Below are positions 44,082-53,506 of a DNA stretch of 64,000 bases, piece by piece. The stretch covers positions 5,923 to 69,922 of the forward strand of contig CARTIQ010000004.1 of the NCBI GenBank assembly GCA_949068525.1, written 5' to 3'. Source of the DNA: an uncultured Eubacteriales bacterium. Its GTDB lineage: Bacteria; Bacillota; Clostridia; Oscillospirales; Acutalibacteraceae. Positions within the stretch are counted from its first letter, which is position 1. The number at the start of each line of letters is the position of its first letter. The notes beneath the pieces were generated by a model. It ran no database searches, was not told where the DNA came from, and saw nothing but the letters and a program-made list of their open reading frames with translations. The position numbers and the translations under genes are program-made.

Positions 44082-44960
44082 TTAGTTTAAATTAACAGGT
44101 GTAGTCAAAAAAACTTGATCATATACTTCGTATAAATTTTTTTTGCATGTTTGAGCTTTTTCTTCATCGTTAAAAATTCCGTAAACTGCCGAACCACTTC
44201 CTGTCATGCATGAGTTTAATGCCCCGCTCTTTTTTAGCATTTCTTTTATTTTTGAGACTTCTTCAAGATTAAGCACAAATTCAAATCGATTATAAATATT
44301 GAGGGCAACATCCCGCAAATTTTTAGATTTTATTGCATGCACAAAATCAAATAAACCACGTTTTATATGCTTTTCTGCACATCTGTCAAACATCTCATAT
44401 GCGCTTTTAGTAGAAACAAAAACACTAGGTTTAACAATAATTATCCAGCACTTTGCAATAGAAGGAAGTGAACTTAACGTTGTTCCCGTGCCAGTAGCCA
44501 GCATTGTTCCAGTATAAACACAAAAAGGAACATCCGCTCCGATTTCTCCTCCGATTTCAGCCAATTGACTTTTGGAAATCCCTGCATTAAATAAGCGGTC
44601 AAGAGCAATTAAAGTAGCCGCAGCATCTGTGCTTCCTCCTCCTAGCCCCGCACCTTTAGGAATCCTTTTTTTTATATTTATACTTATTCCTGGATTTTTA
44701 ATATTTGTGTGCAAAAAAAATTTTTTTGCCGCAATATATGCGGCATTATCTTGAGTTTGATTAGTAACTTTGCAAGTACACGTTAACCTTATTTTACAAT
44801 CATCCGTTTTTTTTATCGTAACCACGTCGCACAAATTAACTGACTGAAGCGCCATCTCGACTTCGTGGTATCCATCATCGCGCCGGTTCAAAACATCTAA
44901 ATATAAATTAATTTTAGCCGGTGCGTTAATCTGGACTTCGTTAATCTCATTTAATCCCAT
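44082..44960 (-). CDS. ispE: 4-diphosphocytidyl-2-C-methyl-D-erythritol kinase
   Basis: A 292-residue GHMP kinase of the MEP isoprenoid pathway that phosphorylates CDP-methylerythritol. Motifs are NAPAKINLYLDVLNRRDDGYHEVEM, the ATP loop PKGAGLGGGSTDAAA, and the C-terminal MTGSGSAVYGIF. Length is normal for the family. It stands alone between a terminator and a short intergenic region. Confidence 0.97.
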   Translation of the reverse strand: MGLNEINEVQINAPAKINLYLDVLNRRDDGYHEVEMALQSVNLCDVVTIKKTDDCKIRLTCTCKVTNQTQDNAAYIAAKKFFLHTNIKNPGISINIKKRIPKGAGLGGGSTDAAATLIALDRLFNAGISKSQLAEIGGEIGADVPFCVYTGTMLATGTGTTLSSLPSIAKCWIIIVKPSVFVSTKSAYEMFDRCAEKHIKRGLFDFVHAIKSKNLRDVALNIYNRFEFVLNLEEVSKIKEMLKKSGALNSCMTGSGSAVYGIFNDEEKAQTCKKNLYEVYDQVFLTTPVNLN

Positions 44961-45045
44961 ATTATCAAAGATACTCCATCACCATAAATAATTTTAAATC
45001 TTAATCAATTATACATTACCGTTTAGGGCTCGTCAATTAAGCTCC

Positions 45046-45579
45046 TTATGCAACCTTATTTACTTCGCTTTTAAAATTGTTATTTCTAATTGCAAATAAA
45101 AATATCGGCTCCAAAAATCCACAGCTCAACACTGTAAATACAGTCATCACAACAGCTTTATTGCTGAACTTTTTATATATTTTGTATGCTACGTAATATG
45201 CAAAAACCATAGATGCAGCTTGAAGTGTGCTTAACATGTTTAATTCTGCCGAATTCAAATTACTGCCACTAAAAGCAGCTAATATCGTAGAAGAAAACAT
45301 GCTCCCATATATAACTGAAAAGATATTAAAACCTAAATACAAAAATGGCATTACTTTATCCTCAAAAGCCATCCTGCCCAATATATATGACCCAGCAACT
45401 GGAACAAACACCAATCCACTATTTTTTATTCCCATTTTTTTTGCAATTTTCATTACTGCAACGCCTTTTAAAATATAAAGTATAAAAGCCAGCAGTAAGA
45501 ATGCTCCAAAAACGGCAAAAAATATTGACAAGGTCTGACCAATAAGATCCGCGTCCGGTAAGTTTCCATTTCTATACAT
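45046..45579 (-). CDS. Multi-pass membrane protein of unknown function
   Basis: A 177-residue protein with about five hydrophobic segments, from ATG 45579 (GGGTGTGG in front). The segment MKIAKKMGIKNSGLVFVPVAGSYILGRMAFED resembles small membrane proteins annotated as DUF-type in Clostridia. It has its own consensus promoter. No function can be given. Confidence 0.65.
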   Translation of the reverse strand: MYRNGNLPDADLIGQTLSIFFAVFGAFLLLAFILYILKGVAVMKIAKKMGIKNSGLVFVPVAGSYILGRMAFEDKVMPFLYLGFNIFSVIYGSMFSSTILAAFSGSNLNSAELNMLSTLQAASMVFAYYVAYKIYKKFSNKAVVMTVFTVLSCGFLEPIFLFAIRNNNFKSEVNKVA

Positions 45580-45610
45580 GCAAATCCACACCCTTTTTGT
45601 TTTTGCGACT

Positions 45611-45639
45611 ATTATACTATATAATCTAATTTAAGTCAA
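45611..45639 (-). promoter_or_regulatory. Promoter of the membrane protein gene
   Basis: On the minus strand, TTGACT (45639-45634), a 17-base spacer and TATAAT (45616-45611), just upstream of the gene starting at 45579. No clear Fur-type box was found for feoA in the rest of this gap. Confidence 0.85.
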
Positions 45640-45773
45640 TATTTTTATAATTAAGATGCAGTGTGATTTAATTATTTAACAAATTTTAGTTTTATACATA
45701 CATTAGTGCAGAGAACCTTTTTAATTATGATTTATCTGGTTCAAGAGTTTTTAAAAGAGAGGGCTTTTCTATT

Positions 45774-46010
45774 ATGAACAGACAAATTCTCTCACTAGAT
45801 GAGTTGAAAGTTGGCGAGCGGGCAAAAATTGTATCTTTGCTTTTTTGCGGAAGTGAACGGCGTCGTATGCTGGACTTTGGTATGATAGCTGGAACATATA
45901 TTGAAGCCGTACAAAAAAGCCCGGCCGGTGATCCTGTTGCGTATTTCGTCCGTGGCACACTGGTTGCCATTCGCTCCGAGGACGCCCAAAAATGTTTGGT
46001 TATGCGATAA
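45774..46010 (+). CDS. feoA: Ferrous iron transport protein A
   Basis: A 78-residue SH3-like protein: SLDELKVGERAKIVSL, then ERRRMLDFGMIAGTYIEAV and DPVAYFVRGTLVAIRSEDA. This is the normal FeoA pattern. AGAGAGGG precedes ATG 45774. It lies 66 bases before feoB in the usual order and supports FeoB-mediated Fe(II) uptake. Confidence 0.95.
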   Translation: MNRQILSLDELKVGERAKIVSLLFCGSERRRMLDFGMIAGTYIEAVQKSPAGDPVAYFVRGTLVAIRSEDAQKCLVMR

Positions 46011-46076
46011 GATAAAACTTCTTACCCCATATTTTTAAATTTTGCGCTAATGTTATCAACAAAAAGGAGATTTTTT

Positions 46077-47423
46077 ATGAGTCTTATTAATAAACCTGCG
46101 TCTAGATGCGATTTTTCTCAGGACTTTAGAGTAGTTGACAAAATTTCTGAAGACGATATTGTTGTTGCCGTAGCAGGCAATCCAAATGTCGGCAAAAGCA
46201 CACTGTTTAATGCTTTGACAGGGCTGAACCAACACACCGGCAACTGGCCGGGAAAAACCGTCGCAAACGCCCGGGGAATCTGTAAATATAAAGATAAAAA
46301 TTTTATTTTAGTCGACTTGCCGGGAACTTACTCTTTAATTGCAAACTCTACAGAAGAAGAAATCGCACGAGATTTTATTTGCTTTGCTCAACCAAATCTC
46401 GTTGTTGTCGTAGTCGATGCCACATGCCTCGAGCGAAATTTGAACTTAGTTTTGCAAATTTTAGAGATAACCTCGAACGTAATCGTGTGCGTAAATCTCA
46501 TGGATGAAGCCCAAAAAAAGAAACTCGCAGTAGATATCGATGAACTCTCGTTGCAGTTGGGTGTACCAGTTATTGGAACAAGCGCGCGCAATCAACAAGG
46601 GCTCGAAGCGTTAAAAAATGAAATTTACAGCTTATATGTAAAAAAGACAAAGACTTATAATATAAAAGTCCAGTACAGTGAGAAAATAGAGTGGGCAATA
46701 TCTCGGCTTGAGCCATCAGTCTCTAATTTACTTGAAGATAGTGCCATACTCCCCCGTTGGCTCAGCATAAAGCTCTTAAATATGGACGAAAACCTACATA
46801 GAACGCTAAATAAATATCTTTCATTTGATATAATGGAAAATCAAAAAGTGGCTGCGACTCTGGCGAATATAAACCGGGAGCTATTTTTAAGCGGTGCCAA
46901 CGCCGATCTCTTGCACGACGAAGTGGTAACCACCCTCATAAAAAAGGCCAACGAAATCTACGAAAAGTGTGTAAGGGTTGAAGACCAGCAGTACACCAAA
47001 AAAGACCGGAAAATCGACAAGCTGTTAACTTCTAAAATTACCGGTATCCCCATAATGCTCCTGATGTTATTTATAATTTTTTGGCTCACTATAACTGGTG
47101 CAAATTACCCCTCTGAACTAATTGCATCGGGGTTATTCTTTGTTCAAGATAAGCTCGTGCAACTTTTCGAATTCATTGGAGCCCCTCAATGGATAACCGA
47201 CATGCTAATTTTGGGAGTATACAGAACGCTTGCGTGGGTCATTTCTGTGATGCTCCCGCCGATGGCCATCTTTTTTCCACTCTTCACCTTGCTGGAAGAC
47301 TCCGGATACCTGCCACGAATTGCATTTAACTTAGATAAATTCTTCAAAAAAGCCGGTGCACACGGCAAGCAAGCCTTAACCATGTGCATGGGGTCTAAGT
47401 GTATGCTTTTTAACGAGGTCTAA
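46077..47423 (+). pseudogene. feoB: 5' part of ferrous iron transporter FeoB, cut by prophage 2
   Basis: Starts at ATG 46077 (AAAGGAGA). The G-domain has GNPNVGKSTLFNALTG, WPGKTV, LVDLPGTYSL and VNLMDEA, followed by the helical spacer and the first membrane helices. After ALTMCMG, where FeoB proteins continue with FGCN and the rest of the permease core, the sequence changes to SKCMLFNEV and stops at 47423. The truncated product of 448 residues lacks several membrane helices, so iron transport should be lost. The remaining part should lie right of the window beyond prophage 2. Confidence 0.93.
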
Positions 47424-47426
47424 TTA
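47400..47426 (+). other. Prophage 2 attachment junction in feoB
   Basis: Homology to FeoB ends within the codons for MCMG, and prophage DNA begins. The feoB frame stop (47421-47423) touches the recombinase stop (47424-47426) on the other strand. The crossover bases probably lie within ATGTGCATGGGG. Confidence 0.7.
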
Positions 47427-49061
47427 AACCTCATAAATTTTTGAATCATGCTCGCCTACGAAATTAAAATAAATTTTTATTTGTTGATGTCTAATTTTTC
47501 CACTGTCTGTTTTTTTATAATGACCTTGTCCTATTTCAATGTGATCTATAAAATTAATCAAGATATCTCTCGTCAACTCTTTTATATTAGAATATTCATT
47601 TACAATTTTTGAAAAATTATTATAAGAAGTTTTAATGTTTTCAACAAACTTTCTTTTGTCCGATAAATAAGAATCTATTTTATTAATTTTTTCAACCAAT
47701 TTATTGTTTTCTTCTTCATATTTTTTTAATAACTTCTTTAATCGATCGTTATTTATAACTCCATTAAAATTGTCTTCATACAATTTTTCAATAATACAAT
47801 CTAGTTCTTTAACACGGCGTTCAAGCTTTACTCGATCTTGGTTAAGCAAAGAAAAGTTACCATTTAAACCAATTTGCGATTTAGCTTCTTCAAATAAAGC
47901 TTTTTTATCTGCTTCAGATAAATTGATTTTCTCCCGTATTGCATTTAAAACCACATCATATAGCACATTATAGTCTATAAAATGATTGCTGCATTCTTTT
48001 TTACCATTTAATTTATAACCTCCGCAAGCCAAGTTTGCTAAAGAACCTTTCTTTCTTGTTCCCACAGATGACATACTTTTTCCACAATCCATACACTTAG
48101 CAAGGCCCGAAAAAATGTTAGTAAAGTTACCCTTTGTTGCACAAGTACGATTAATACTTATTTTTTTTACTTTTTCGAATGTGTCTAAATCAATAATTGG
48201 CTCATGGGTATTGTAAACAATTATCCAATCATTTTTTGCATTTTGAATCGTTACCTTGCTTTTAAAAGACACTTTTGTAGTTTTGCCTTGTGCCGTGTGG
48301 CCAAGATAAACTATATTTTTAAGTATCTTCGATATGGTACTAGATGACCATTCTTTTCTCTTTGAATAGTTATCAATATTTAGCTGTGGGTTTTTAAGGC
48401 ACCTATATTGAGCTGGTGTAAGGGTTCCTTCTTTGTTTAGATATTCTGCAATTTTTTTCGGATTATTCCCTTCTGATGCCCAAATAAATATTTTCTTTAC
48501 TATATCTGAAGTTTCTGGGTTGACCAAAAGATGGTTTTTATTACTTGGATCCTTAATATATCCATAAGGTGGAAAATTGCCAATAAAATTTCCTTCTTTC
48601 ATTTTTGCTATAAAAGATGATTTAATCTTTTGTGAAGTATCTCTTGCATACATCTCATTTATAACATTCTTAAATGGGGCAATGTCTGTGTATTTGTTGG
48701 CAGAATCATAACCATCATTAATGGCTATAAACCTAACTTTTTTTGAAGGGAAATAAATTTCTGTATATTGGCCCGTAGTTATGTAATCTCGACCCAGCCT
48801 AGACAAATCTTTAGTAATTACTAAATTTAATTTTTTATCCTCTATGTCTTGAATCATTCGTTTAAAATTAGGCCTATCAAAATTTGTTCCAGACCAACCA
48901 TCATCAATATATTCGTCTACAACTTTAAATGCATTTTCTTTAGCAAATGACCTTAACATTTTTCTTTGAGTTATAATGCTAGAACTTTCATCACAGCTAC
49001 AATCATCTTTTGACAGCCTCATATACAAGGCTGCCTTATATTTGGTTGAGTTTGGTAACAT
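47424..49061 (-). CDS. Large serine recombinase (prophage 2 integrase)
   Basis: A 545-residue recombinase from ATG 49061 (AAGGAGG in front). The resolvase domain has AALYMRLSKDDCS with the catalytic Ser, VITKDLSRLGRDYI and the DGWSGTNFDRPNF segment. The recombinase domain, zinc ribbon (CMDCGKSM...LACGG...C), and coiled coil (about 385-470) follow. It is only distantly like the prophage 1 enzyme and belongs to a TndX/TnpX-like group. It lies at the prophage edge, converging with the broken feoB with no gap. Confidence 0.95.
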   Translation of the reverse strand: MLPNSTKYKAALYMRLSKDDCSCDESSSIITQRKMLRSFAKENAFKVVDEYIDDGWSGTNFDRPNFKRMIQDIEDKKLNLVITKDLSRLGRDYITTGQYTEIYFPSKKVRFIAINDGYDSANKYTDIAPFKNVINEMYARDTSQKIKSSFIAKMKEGNFIGNFPPYGYIKDPSNKNHLLVNPETSDIVKKIFIWASEGNNPKKIAEYLNKEGTLTPAQYRCLKNPQLNIDNYSKRKEWSSSTISKILKNIVYLGHTAQGKTTKVSFKSKVTIQNAKNDWIIVYNTHEPIIDLDTFEKVKKISINRTCATKGNFTNIFSGLAKCMDCGKSMSSVGTRKKGSLANLACGGYKLNGKKECSNHFIDYNVLYDVVLNAIREKINLSEADKKALFEEAKSQIGLNGNFSLLNQDRVKLERRVKELDCIIEKLYEDNFNGVINNDRLKKLLKKYEEENNKLVEKINKIDSYLSDKRKFVENIKTSYNNFSKIVNEYSNIKELTRDILINFIDHIEIGQGHYKKTDSGKIRHQQIKIYFNFVGEHDSKIYEV

Positions 49062-49112
49062 TCTATCCTCCTTAAATTTAACCAAAGTCAATCCATAATA
49101 TTTATAGATTGA

Positions 49113-49268
49113 TTATAACACCTTATAGTCAATTTTTATATGCCTTAATTTTTGTTCTAACATTTTTTTTAAGATTTGGTTTATGTCTACACTTTCTGTA
49201 AAAAAACTTTCAATAAGATACTTATCTTTTTTTGTTTGTTCATGATTTGATTTAGTATCATAATTCAT
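49113..49268 (-). CDS. Small protein upstream of the recombinase
   Basis: A 51-residue protein (MNYDTKSNHEQTKKDKYLIE... ending IKIDYKVL) with GGAGG before the start at 49268. It is placed like the 57-residue gene of prophage 1. No family is recognised; a recombination directionality factor or regulator is possible. Confidence 0.55.
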   Translation of the reverse strand: MNYDTKSNHEQTKKDKYLIESFFTESVDINQILKKMLEQKLRHIKIDYKVL

Positions 49269-49335
49269 ATTTTGTTCGCCTCCTTTTTATTGTTATGAAT
49301 ATAAATATCTTTTTTTGCATGTACAATAAAAATTA

Positions 49336-49569
49336 ATATTTCAGCCTGCTGATGGTATTCAGCACCACACGAATTCAACGTTCCCCCACACTGGGACTGC
49401 ACTCTGGGACTTAACCTCGACTGTGGACAGGAGTATCATTATAGATTGCAGGATTCATCGCGGATTCGCTACCACACAAATTTTATATCTGGATGTTTAC
49501 CGCTCGCTCAATGAGGTCTTCGCGCATCCGATAAAACGCTTGTCCAACAACTTAATGTAACTGAAATAT
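49336..49569 (-). ncRNA. Structured RNA upstream of the recombinase, short form
   Basis: The prophage 2 copy of the element at 21208-21535. It keeps the 9-bp closing helix (49336-49344 with 49561-49569), the GGATG/CATCC stem and the TGCTGA/TCAGCA hairpin, at about 85-90 percent identity in the core. It lacks the 100-base side arm. TTTGC/GCAAA in prophage 1 is TTTGT/GCGAA here, still able to pair through G-U. Confidence 0.75.
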
Positions 49570-49682
49570 TGATATTCGATTGTCAAAGTTCAAAGAGTGA
49601 AAAATCTCCCTCTAATTAATAAGGTCTTTTTAAGGGTGTTTTTTACAGGTAAATTTTAAAAATATTTAATTTTCTCTGTGTT

Positions 49683-50072
49683 TTACATTTTATGCTTTAA
49701 TTTATTAATTATTTTATTGATTTTTTCACAGAGGCTTTGCTGTTTAATTTTATAAATTTTAGCTACATCAGTTTGAGTTTTATCTTTTTCGAATATGTAG
49801 CTGAGCAAGGTCTGTTCCTCAATGGGCAAGCTTTTAACTTCGGCATGTAACTTTTGATCTTCTATCATGTCAATCCAACCAAGTAGGCTGCAGGATGCGA
49901 GCTCTTTGTCTAAGTCAAAATTATCTTTGAAGTTACTAAAAGTGGACACATCCTCTATCGAAACTTCACTTTCATTTATTATTTTTTGCTTATTTCTTTC
50001 TTTCAAAAACATATTGTGCCGAATCTTTTTAAAATAAGCCACTTCATTTCTTATACGATGTTCGTTTTTCAT
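49683..50072 (-). CDS. Sigma-70 region 4-like phage regulator
   Basis: A 129-residue homologue of the prophage 1 protein at 20691-21098. The middle (FDLDKELAS..., LLGWIDMIEDQKLHAEVKSL) is almost identical, while the N-terminus and the last 35 residues differ. The HTH (TDVAKIYKIKQQSLCEKINKII) is diverged, so promoter or partner specificity may differ. An RBS-masking hairpin lies in front. Confidence 0.7.
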   Translation of the reverse strand: MKNEHRIRNEVAYFKKIRHNMFLKERNKQKIINESEVSIEDVSTFSNFKDNFDLDKELASCSLLGWIDMIEDQKLHAEVKSLPIEEQTLLSYIFEKDKTQTDVAKIYKIKQQSLCEKINKIINKLKHKM

Positions 50073-50089
50073 GATATTTCCTCCGAATT

Positions 50090-50115
50090 TGTTGATTTAA
50101 CCTGTAATTCGAAGG
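50090..50115 (-). promoter_or_regulatory. RBS-sequestering hairpin before the sigma-like gene
   Basis: CCTTCGAATT pairs with AATTCGGAGG (one wobble) and hides the ribosome site of the gene starting at 50072. The stem differs from prophage 1 but pairing and loop are kept. Confidence 0.65.
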
Positions 50116-50405
50116 TTTTCATGGATATCGGATATAATAAAAGAAAATTTGCTGCATAGACTTTCCTAAATCTGCCGCAAAAATTCAAATCACTTCATAG
50201 CTCCCGGTAATACGATATTTCTTAGGCTTTTTTGAACATAAATAATGCTTTTAAACTTTTTGCGACTGCGAATTGAACAATTGCTTATTTACGTCCAATG
50301 TTATCCAAATTATTCCAGTTAATTTGTCCTTTATTGATTGCCGATTATTGTTGATATAAAGCCATTTATAAAGCTTTTTATTTTAATTTGAGAAATAAAC
50401 AAGAA
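50116..50405 (-). other. Conserved non-coding block upstream of the sigma-like gene
   Basis: Counterpart of 20369-20640, about 90 percent identical by eye over some 250 bases, with no conserved reading frame. See that entry for possible roles. Confidence 0.6.
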
Positions 50406-50407
50406 AG

Positions 50408-50563
50408 AGCACTACGCAAAAATCTTACGTAATGCTTTTAATTCGTTGATATTTCTAGAAAAGCCGCTAACTTTTGTTAACGGCCTAAAAATTTTTAATT
50501 TTTTTATTTTATGAATAGGAAATAAATAAAGAGGCCACTCTTTTTTAGAGAGCAACCTCTTTG
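50408..50563 (-). terminator. Three tandem terminators
   Basis: Counterparts of the three prophage 1 hairpins: 50408-50438, 50463-50484 and 50529-50563. Reading the minus strand they follow the Gly-rich peptide gene. From 50564 to 50747 there is no supported gene; the two secreted-protein genes of prophage 1 are absent here. Confidence 0.75.
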
Positions 50564-50747
50564 TAAATTCATCTATAATAAAGAATATTAAGGATTTTAT
50601 TTAGTTTTACTGTCTAACCATGTTTATTTTTGCAACACCCACCACGCCAACAACAAGCTAAAGCTCCCATTAGGCACGTATGCAAAACAATTCTGTTTCA
50701 TAATTGTTACTTAAAGGTATGCAAAAACTTTGCCTTCTTAACAAGAT

Positions 50748-50924
50748 TTAAAAGCCACGCGAAGCCCCACCACCACCGGCCGAGCCACCGCCGAAACCGC
50801 CTCCCCCCTGAGAGGTTCCTCCAGCAGAAGACGAACCACTACCAGCGTGCACTACATTGTTGTTTAGCATCAGGCACATTGACAAAGATAGAAAGGCTAT
50901 TATTTTAAATATTTTTTTGATCAT
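50748..50924 (-). CDS. Small secreted Gly-rich peptide
   Basis: A 58-residue peptide with GAAGGTGAT in front of the start at 50924. The signal peptide is nearly identical to prophage 1; the mature part is GSGSSSAGGTSQ, then a run of Gly with Phe, Ser and Ala (GGGGFGGGSAGGGG) and ends ASRGF. There is no Cys, unlike the other copy. A conserved leader with a variable short core is seen in secreted peptide toxins and signals; function here is unknown. Confidence 0.6.
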   Translation of the reverse strand: MIKKIFKIIAFLSLSMCLMLNNNVVHAGSGSSSAGGTSQGGGGFGGGSAGGGGASRGF

Positions 50925-51040
50925 ATTATCACCTTCAAATATAAAGTTGGAGTGGCTAGCCAAGCTTATTTTAACACATAAATTTTTATAATGACACAAA
51001 ATATGCCAAAAAAGTTAAATTTCTCCGTTTTAAATCAAAA
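50925..51040 (-). promoter_or_regulatory. Conserved upstream region of the Gly-rich peptide gene
   Basis: Almost identical to 18655-18768, with the palindrome TGGCTAGCCA at 50953-50962. The strong match suggests a promoter or regulator site. The stretch 51041-51139 is A+T-rich without a gene. Confidence 0.5.
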
Positions 51041-51139
51041 TTAAATTGCTTTATTAGAAAAATATATTTGTAAAAACAAATACGCACACATAATTTTTAT
51101 AAATTTTGTAGATTTATTCGGGCTTTTTTTACTTTGATT

Positions 51140-51952
51140 TTAAATTTTTTTAGTTACAAACTTTTTCGCAACTTCTAATGCGGTAGTAAGCGATACTGCG
51201 AATTTTTCTCGCGTTGCCTTGTCTATTTGCTCCCCGTCGCACAAGAGCCGAGTGTTTTGCCTTATCCCGGCCGTAAACTCAGATAAAACTTCGTCTATTT
51301 CAATTAGCCGAGGTTTGAACTTTTTATCTTGGCCTAAAATGTAATCCGGCGTGGTTCCTAGCACTAAACAAATAGATAAAAAGGTTGCGAAATCCGGTTC
51401 ACGCCGCTCTTGCTCATACATTCCGATTGCAGATGGCGAAACGTTTACGGCTTTTGCAAGCTCTACCTGCGACAATCCGCTTTTTATCCGTAACATTTTT
51501 AGCCTGACCGTAAAAAACAGCAAGTCTTTAGCTGATAAGTCTCTTATTGCCACTTCTGGCGTTTGTTTATCGCTACGTTCTTTAACAGAAATTAGGTAAG
51601 CAGAGTTATCAATAAGCCAGTTAAATGTGCTTAATTTCACGAACTGCGGTGATATTTTTTCAAAATTGAGATGCGTTATCTCATCAAATATCCCTAAAAA
51701 TGCTTCGTTAAATTTGGATTTTGAAGGTGGTTCGGTTAATACTAAACACAACTTTATATCCGGATTTTCTACCTTTATTTTTTCAAGACATTCTAGGCAC
51801 AGCCTATCAAAATCACTTTCTGCACCAACATAAAATTCTCTAACTTCGAATTTCTTTATTACATTTTTTATTTCTTTTTTCAGCTTTGCCTTAATTTCTT
51901 CAAGGTTACCATAACTAAGATTTCCCTCAAAGCAGCAACTTTTGTTCGCCAT
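51140..51952 (-). CDS. SLOG (YpsA/DUF1273-like) - XRE HTH fusion regulator
   Basis: A 270-residue homologue of 17728-18540, about 85 percent identical across both domains, including SDFDRLCLECLEKI, WLIDNSAYLISV and the HTH LRIKSGLSQVELAKAVNV. Near identity of the HTH suggests the two prophages may recognise similar operators and cross-regulate. It is divergent from the HTH gene at 52149, as in prophage 1, although that partner differs. Confidence 0.75.
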   Translation of the reverse strand: MANKSCCFEGNLSYGNLEEIKAKLKKEIKNVIKKFEVREFYVGAESDFDRLCLECLEKIKVENPDIKLCLVLTEPPSKSKFNEAFLGIFDEITHLNFEKISPQFVKLSTFNWLIDNSAYLISVKERSDKQTPEVAIRDLSAKDLLFFTVRLKMLRIKSGLSQVELAKAVNVSPSAIGMYEQERREPDFATFLSICLVLGTTPDYILGQDKKFKPRLIEIDEVLSEFTAGIRQNTRLLCDGEQIDKATREKFAVSLTTALEVAKKFVTKKI

Positions 51953-52073
51953 ATTTTGCCTCTTTAATAAATTTTATATGTTTAATTATGAGCAATCCTC
52001 GTTCATTTTAACTCGTGCCTACCCTACCATAAAAAATTTTTATAATTTGCTTACAATAATTATAACACACCTT

Positions 52074-52091
52074 TAGTGATTTATCACTAAC
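52074..52091 (+). promoter_or_regulatory. Palindromic operator between divergent regulators
   Basis: TTAGTGAT and ATCACTAA form a perfect 8-bp inverted repeat with two central bases, 57 bases upstream of the HTH gene. A TATAAT-like box on the minus strand lies just beyond it. It differs from the prophage 1 operators, so each switch probably has its own small repressor site. Confidence 0.65.
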
Positions 52092-52148
52092 ATTTTTTAA
52101 AATAATAATTTAAGCTGATTGTGATATATCATTAGGAGGTCCAGATTC

Positions 52149-52391
52149 ATGGGAATTTGCGAGGCAGTCGTTGACAGAATTTTAAATTTATGCGAAGAAC
52201 AAAAAATTACGCCAAATGGACTTAGTTATACATCAGGCGTACCTCAGGCAACTATAAAAAGCATTTTAAATGGTGAAAGCCAAAATCCAGGGATAGTAAC
52301 AATAAAGAAGCTATGTGATGGACTTAACATATCGATTGTTGACTTTTTTAACACCGAAACTTTCAAAAATTTAGAGCAAGAAATAATATAA
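52149..52391 (+). CDS. XRE-family HTH regulator
   Basis: An 80-residue repressor with an HTH at residues 15-65: EEQKITPNGLSYTSGVPQAT, IKSILNGESQ and VTIKKLCDGLNISIVDFF. AGGAGG precedes ATG 52149. It is divergent from the SLOG-HTH gene and ends in a terminator (52391-52427). Its partner in prophage 1 (17397-17600) has a similar size but a different sequence. Confidence 0.88.
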   Translation: MGICEAVVDRILNLCEEQKITPNGLSYTSGVPQATIKSILNGESQNPGIVTIKKLCDGLNISIVDFFNTETFKNLEQEII

Positions 52392-52450
52392 AAACTCTCC
52401 TTTTTACTTTTAAGAAGAGTTTTTTTGTGTTAAATTTTAAATTTACAATT

Positions 52451-52948
52451 TCAGACAAACCGTAATAACACGGATAAAAACAGTGCAAGCATAATTTGAG
52501 ATGAAACCACTTTAATAGTTCCGGTCCAGTCACGGTTGGTTACAAACTTATATGAAAAAAATAAAATCAACTGACTTAAAAATGAAATACTAACCACAAC
52601 AACATTATTGATTATGCTTATGTCTAGATTTACAAATAAGTTTGCGACAAACAACATAAACGAAATCGGCAACAATAAAAGCTGCGAAATCCACAATGAT
52701 TTTGTTACATAAAAGAATCTATTTTTGAATTTCTCTTCTCGAAAAAATAATACATCCGTTGCCAAAAGAAATAACCCATTGCAGAGCACCGTTCCCAATA
52801 TAGTTAGTGCCATAATAGATGTATTGCCTATAAACGACATAGCGTTAGGTAAAACTAGCCCCTTTAAATAGTAAAGAATCGTTAACATCGCACATGAAGC
52901 AACCACTGCTATTGCGATGGTTATATTATTTTTTAAATATTTTTGCAT
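52451..52948 (-). CDS. Multi-pass membrane protein of accessory cassette
   Basis: A 165-residue protein with about five hydrophobic segments, 6 bases behind the DUF95 gene. No family is recognised. The last gene of the prophage 2 cassette, it corresponds in place to 16127-16534. It may be a permease or immunity part. Confidence 0.6.
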   Translation of the reverse strand: MQKYLKNNITIAIAVVASCAMLTILYYLKGLVLPNAMSFIGNTSIMALTILGTVLCNGLFLLATDVLFFREEKFKNRFFYVTKSLWISQLLLLPISFMLFVANLFVNLDISIINNVVVVSISFLSQLILFFSYKFVTNRDWTGTIKVVSSQIMLALFLSVLLRFV

Positions 52949-52954
52949 AATTCA

Positions 52955-53506
52955 TCACCACTGATTAAGTATCACATTACTCTCTATAAATGCAGCCGCA
53001 AAGTAAGTAGCAGCTATAAATAGGACAACAAAAAAAGATGATTTAAAAATGTCTTTAGTAGAAGTGTGTTGCAGCACCATTTTTTTAGATAAATATGAAC
53101 CTCCAAAAACAGCAACACAAATTCCGATAAATTCTAACATTACAAAGATAATTGTAAATGGAGTGTGAATATCGAAAACTACCGTTCCCAGCACAAATAA
53201 GTTTAAAAATAATACCAAACTGCCCAAGATTCCACGGCTAAAAAAACTTATAATAAAACCGAAAACAGCAATAGCTATATTATGTATTGCAATATCAATG
53301 AACATTTGATTTTTGTTGCCTGCAAGGAACCGAAAATACCCTGCAACACTTGCAAGTGAAACAGTTAAACTGCCATTATCAGAGCAATTAGATTTGTGCA
53401 AAATAAAAAAAGGTAAAATAAATCCTACACAGCCTATTATTATCAATGCTGCATTTATAAAATTAAAAAAGCCAAATTTTTTATATTTCACTATATTTCT
53501 TAACAA
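52955..53506 (-). CDS. DUF95/SpoIIM-like membrane protein of accessory cassette
   Basis: A 183-residue protein with five hydrophobic segments and a DUF95-like core (NIAIAVFGFIISFFSRGILG, LFLNLFVLGTVVF, FVMLEFIGICVAVFGG). It overlaps the protease gene start-to-end by 26 bases, so the genes are translated as one unit. It is similar in design to the prophage 1 protein but low in identity. Related proteins occur in circular bacteriocin loci. Confidence 0.65.
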   Translation of the reverse strand: MLRNIVKYKKFGFFNFINAALIIIGCVGFILPFFILHKSNCSDNGSLTVSLASVAGYFRFLAGNKNQMFIDIAIHNIAIAVFGFIISFFSRGILGSLVLFLNLFVLGTVVFDIHTPFTIIFVMLEFIGICVAVFGGSYLSKKMVLQHTSTKDIFKSSFFVVLFIAATYFAAAFIESNVILNQW

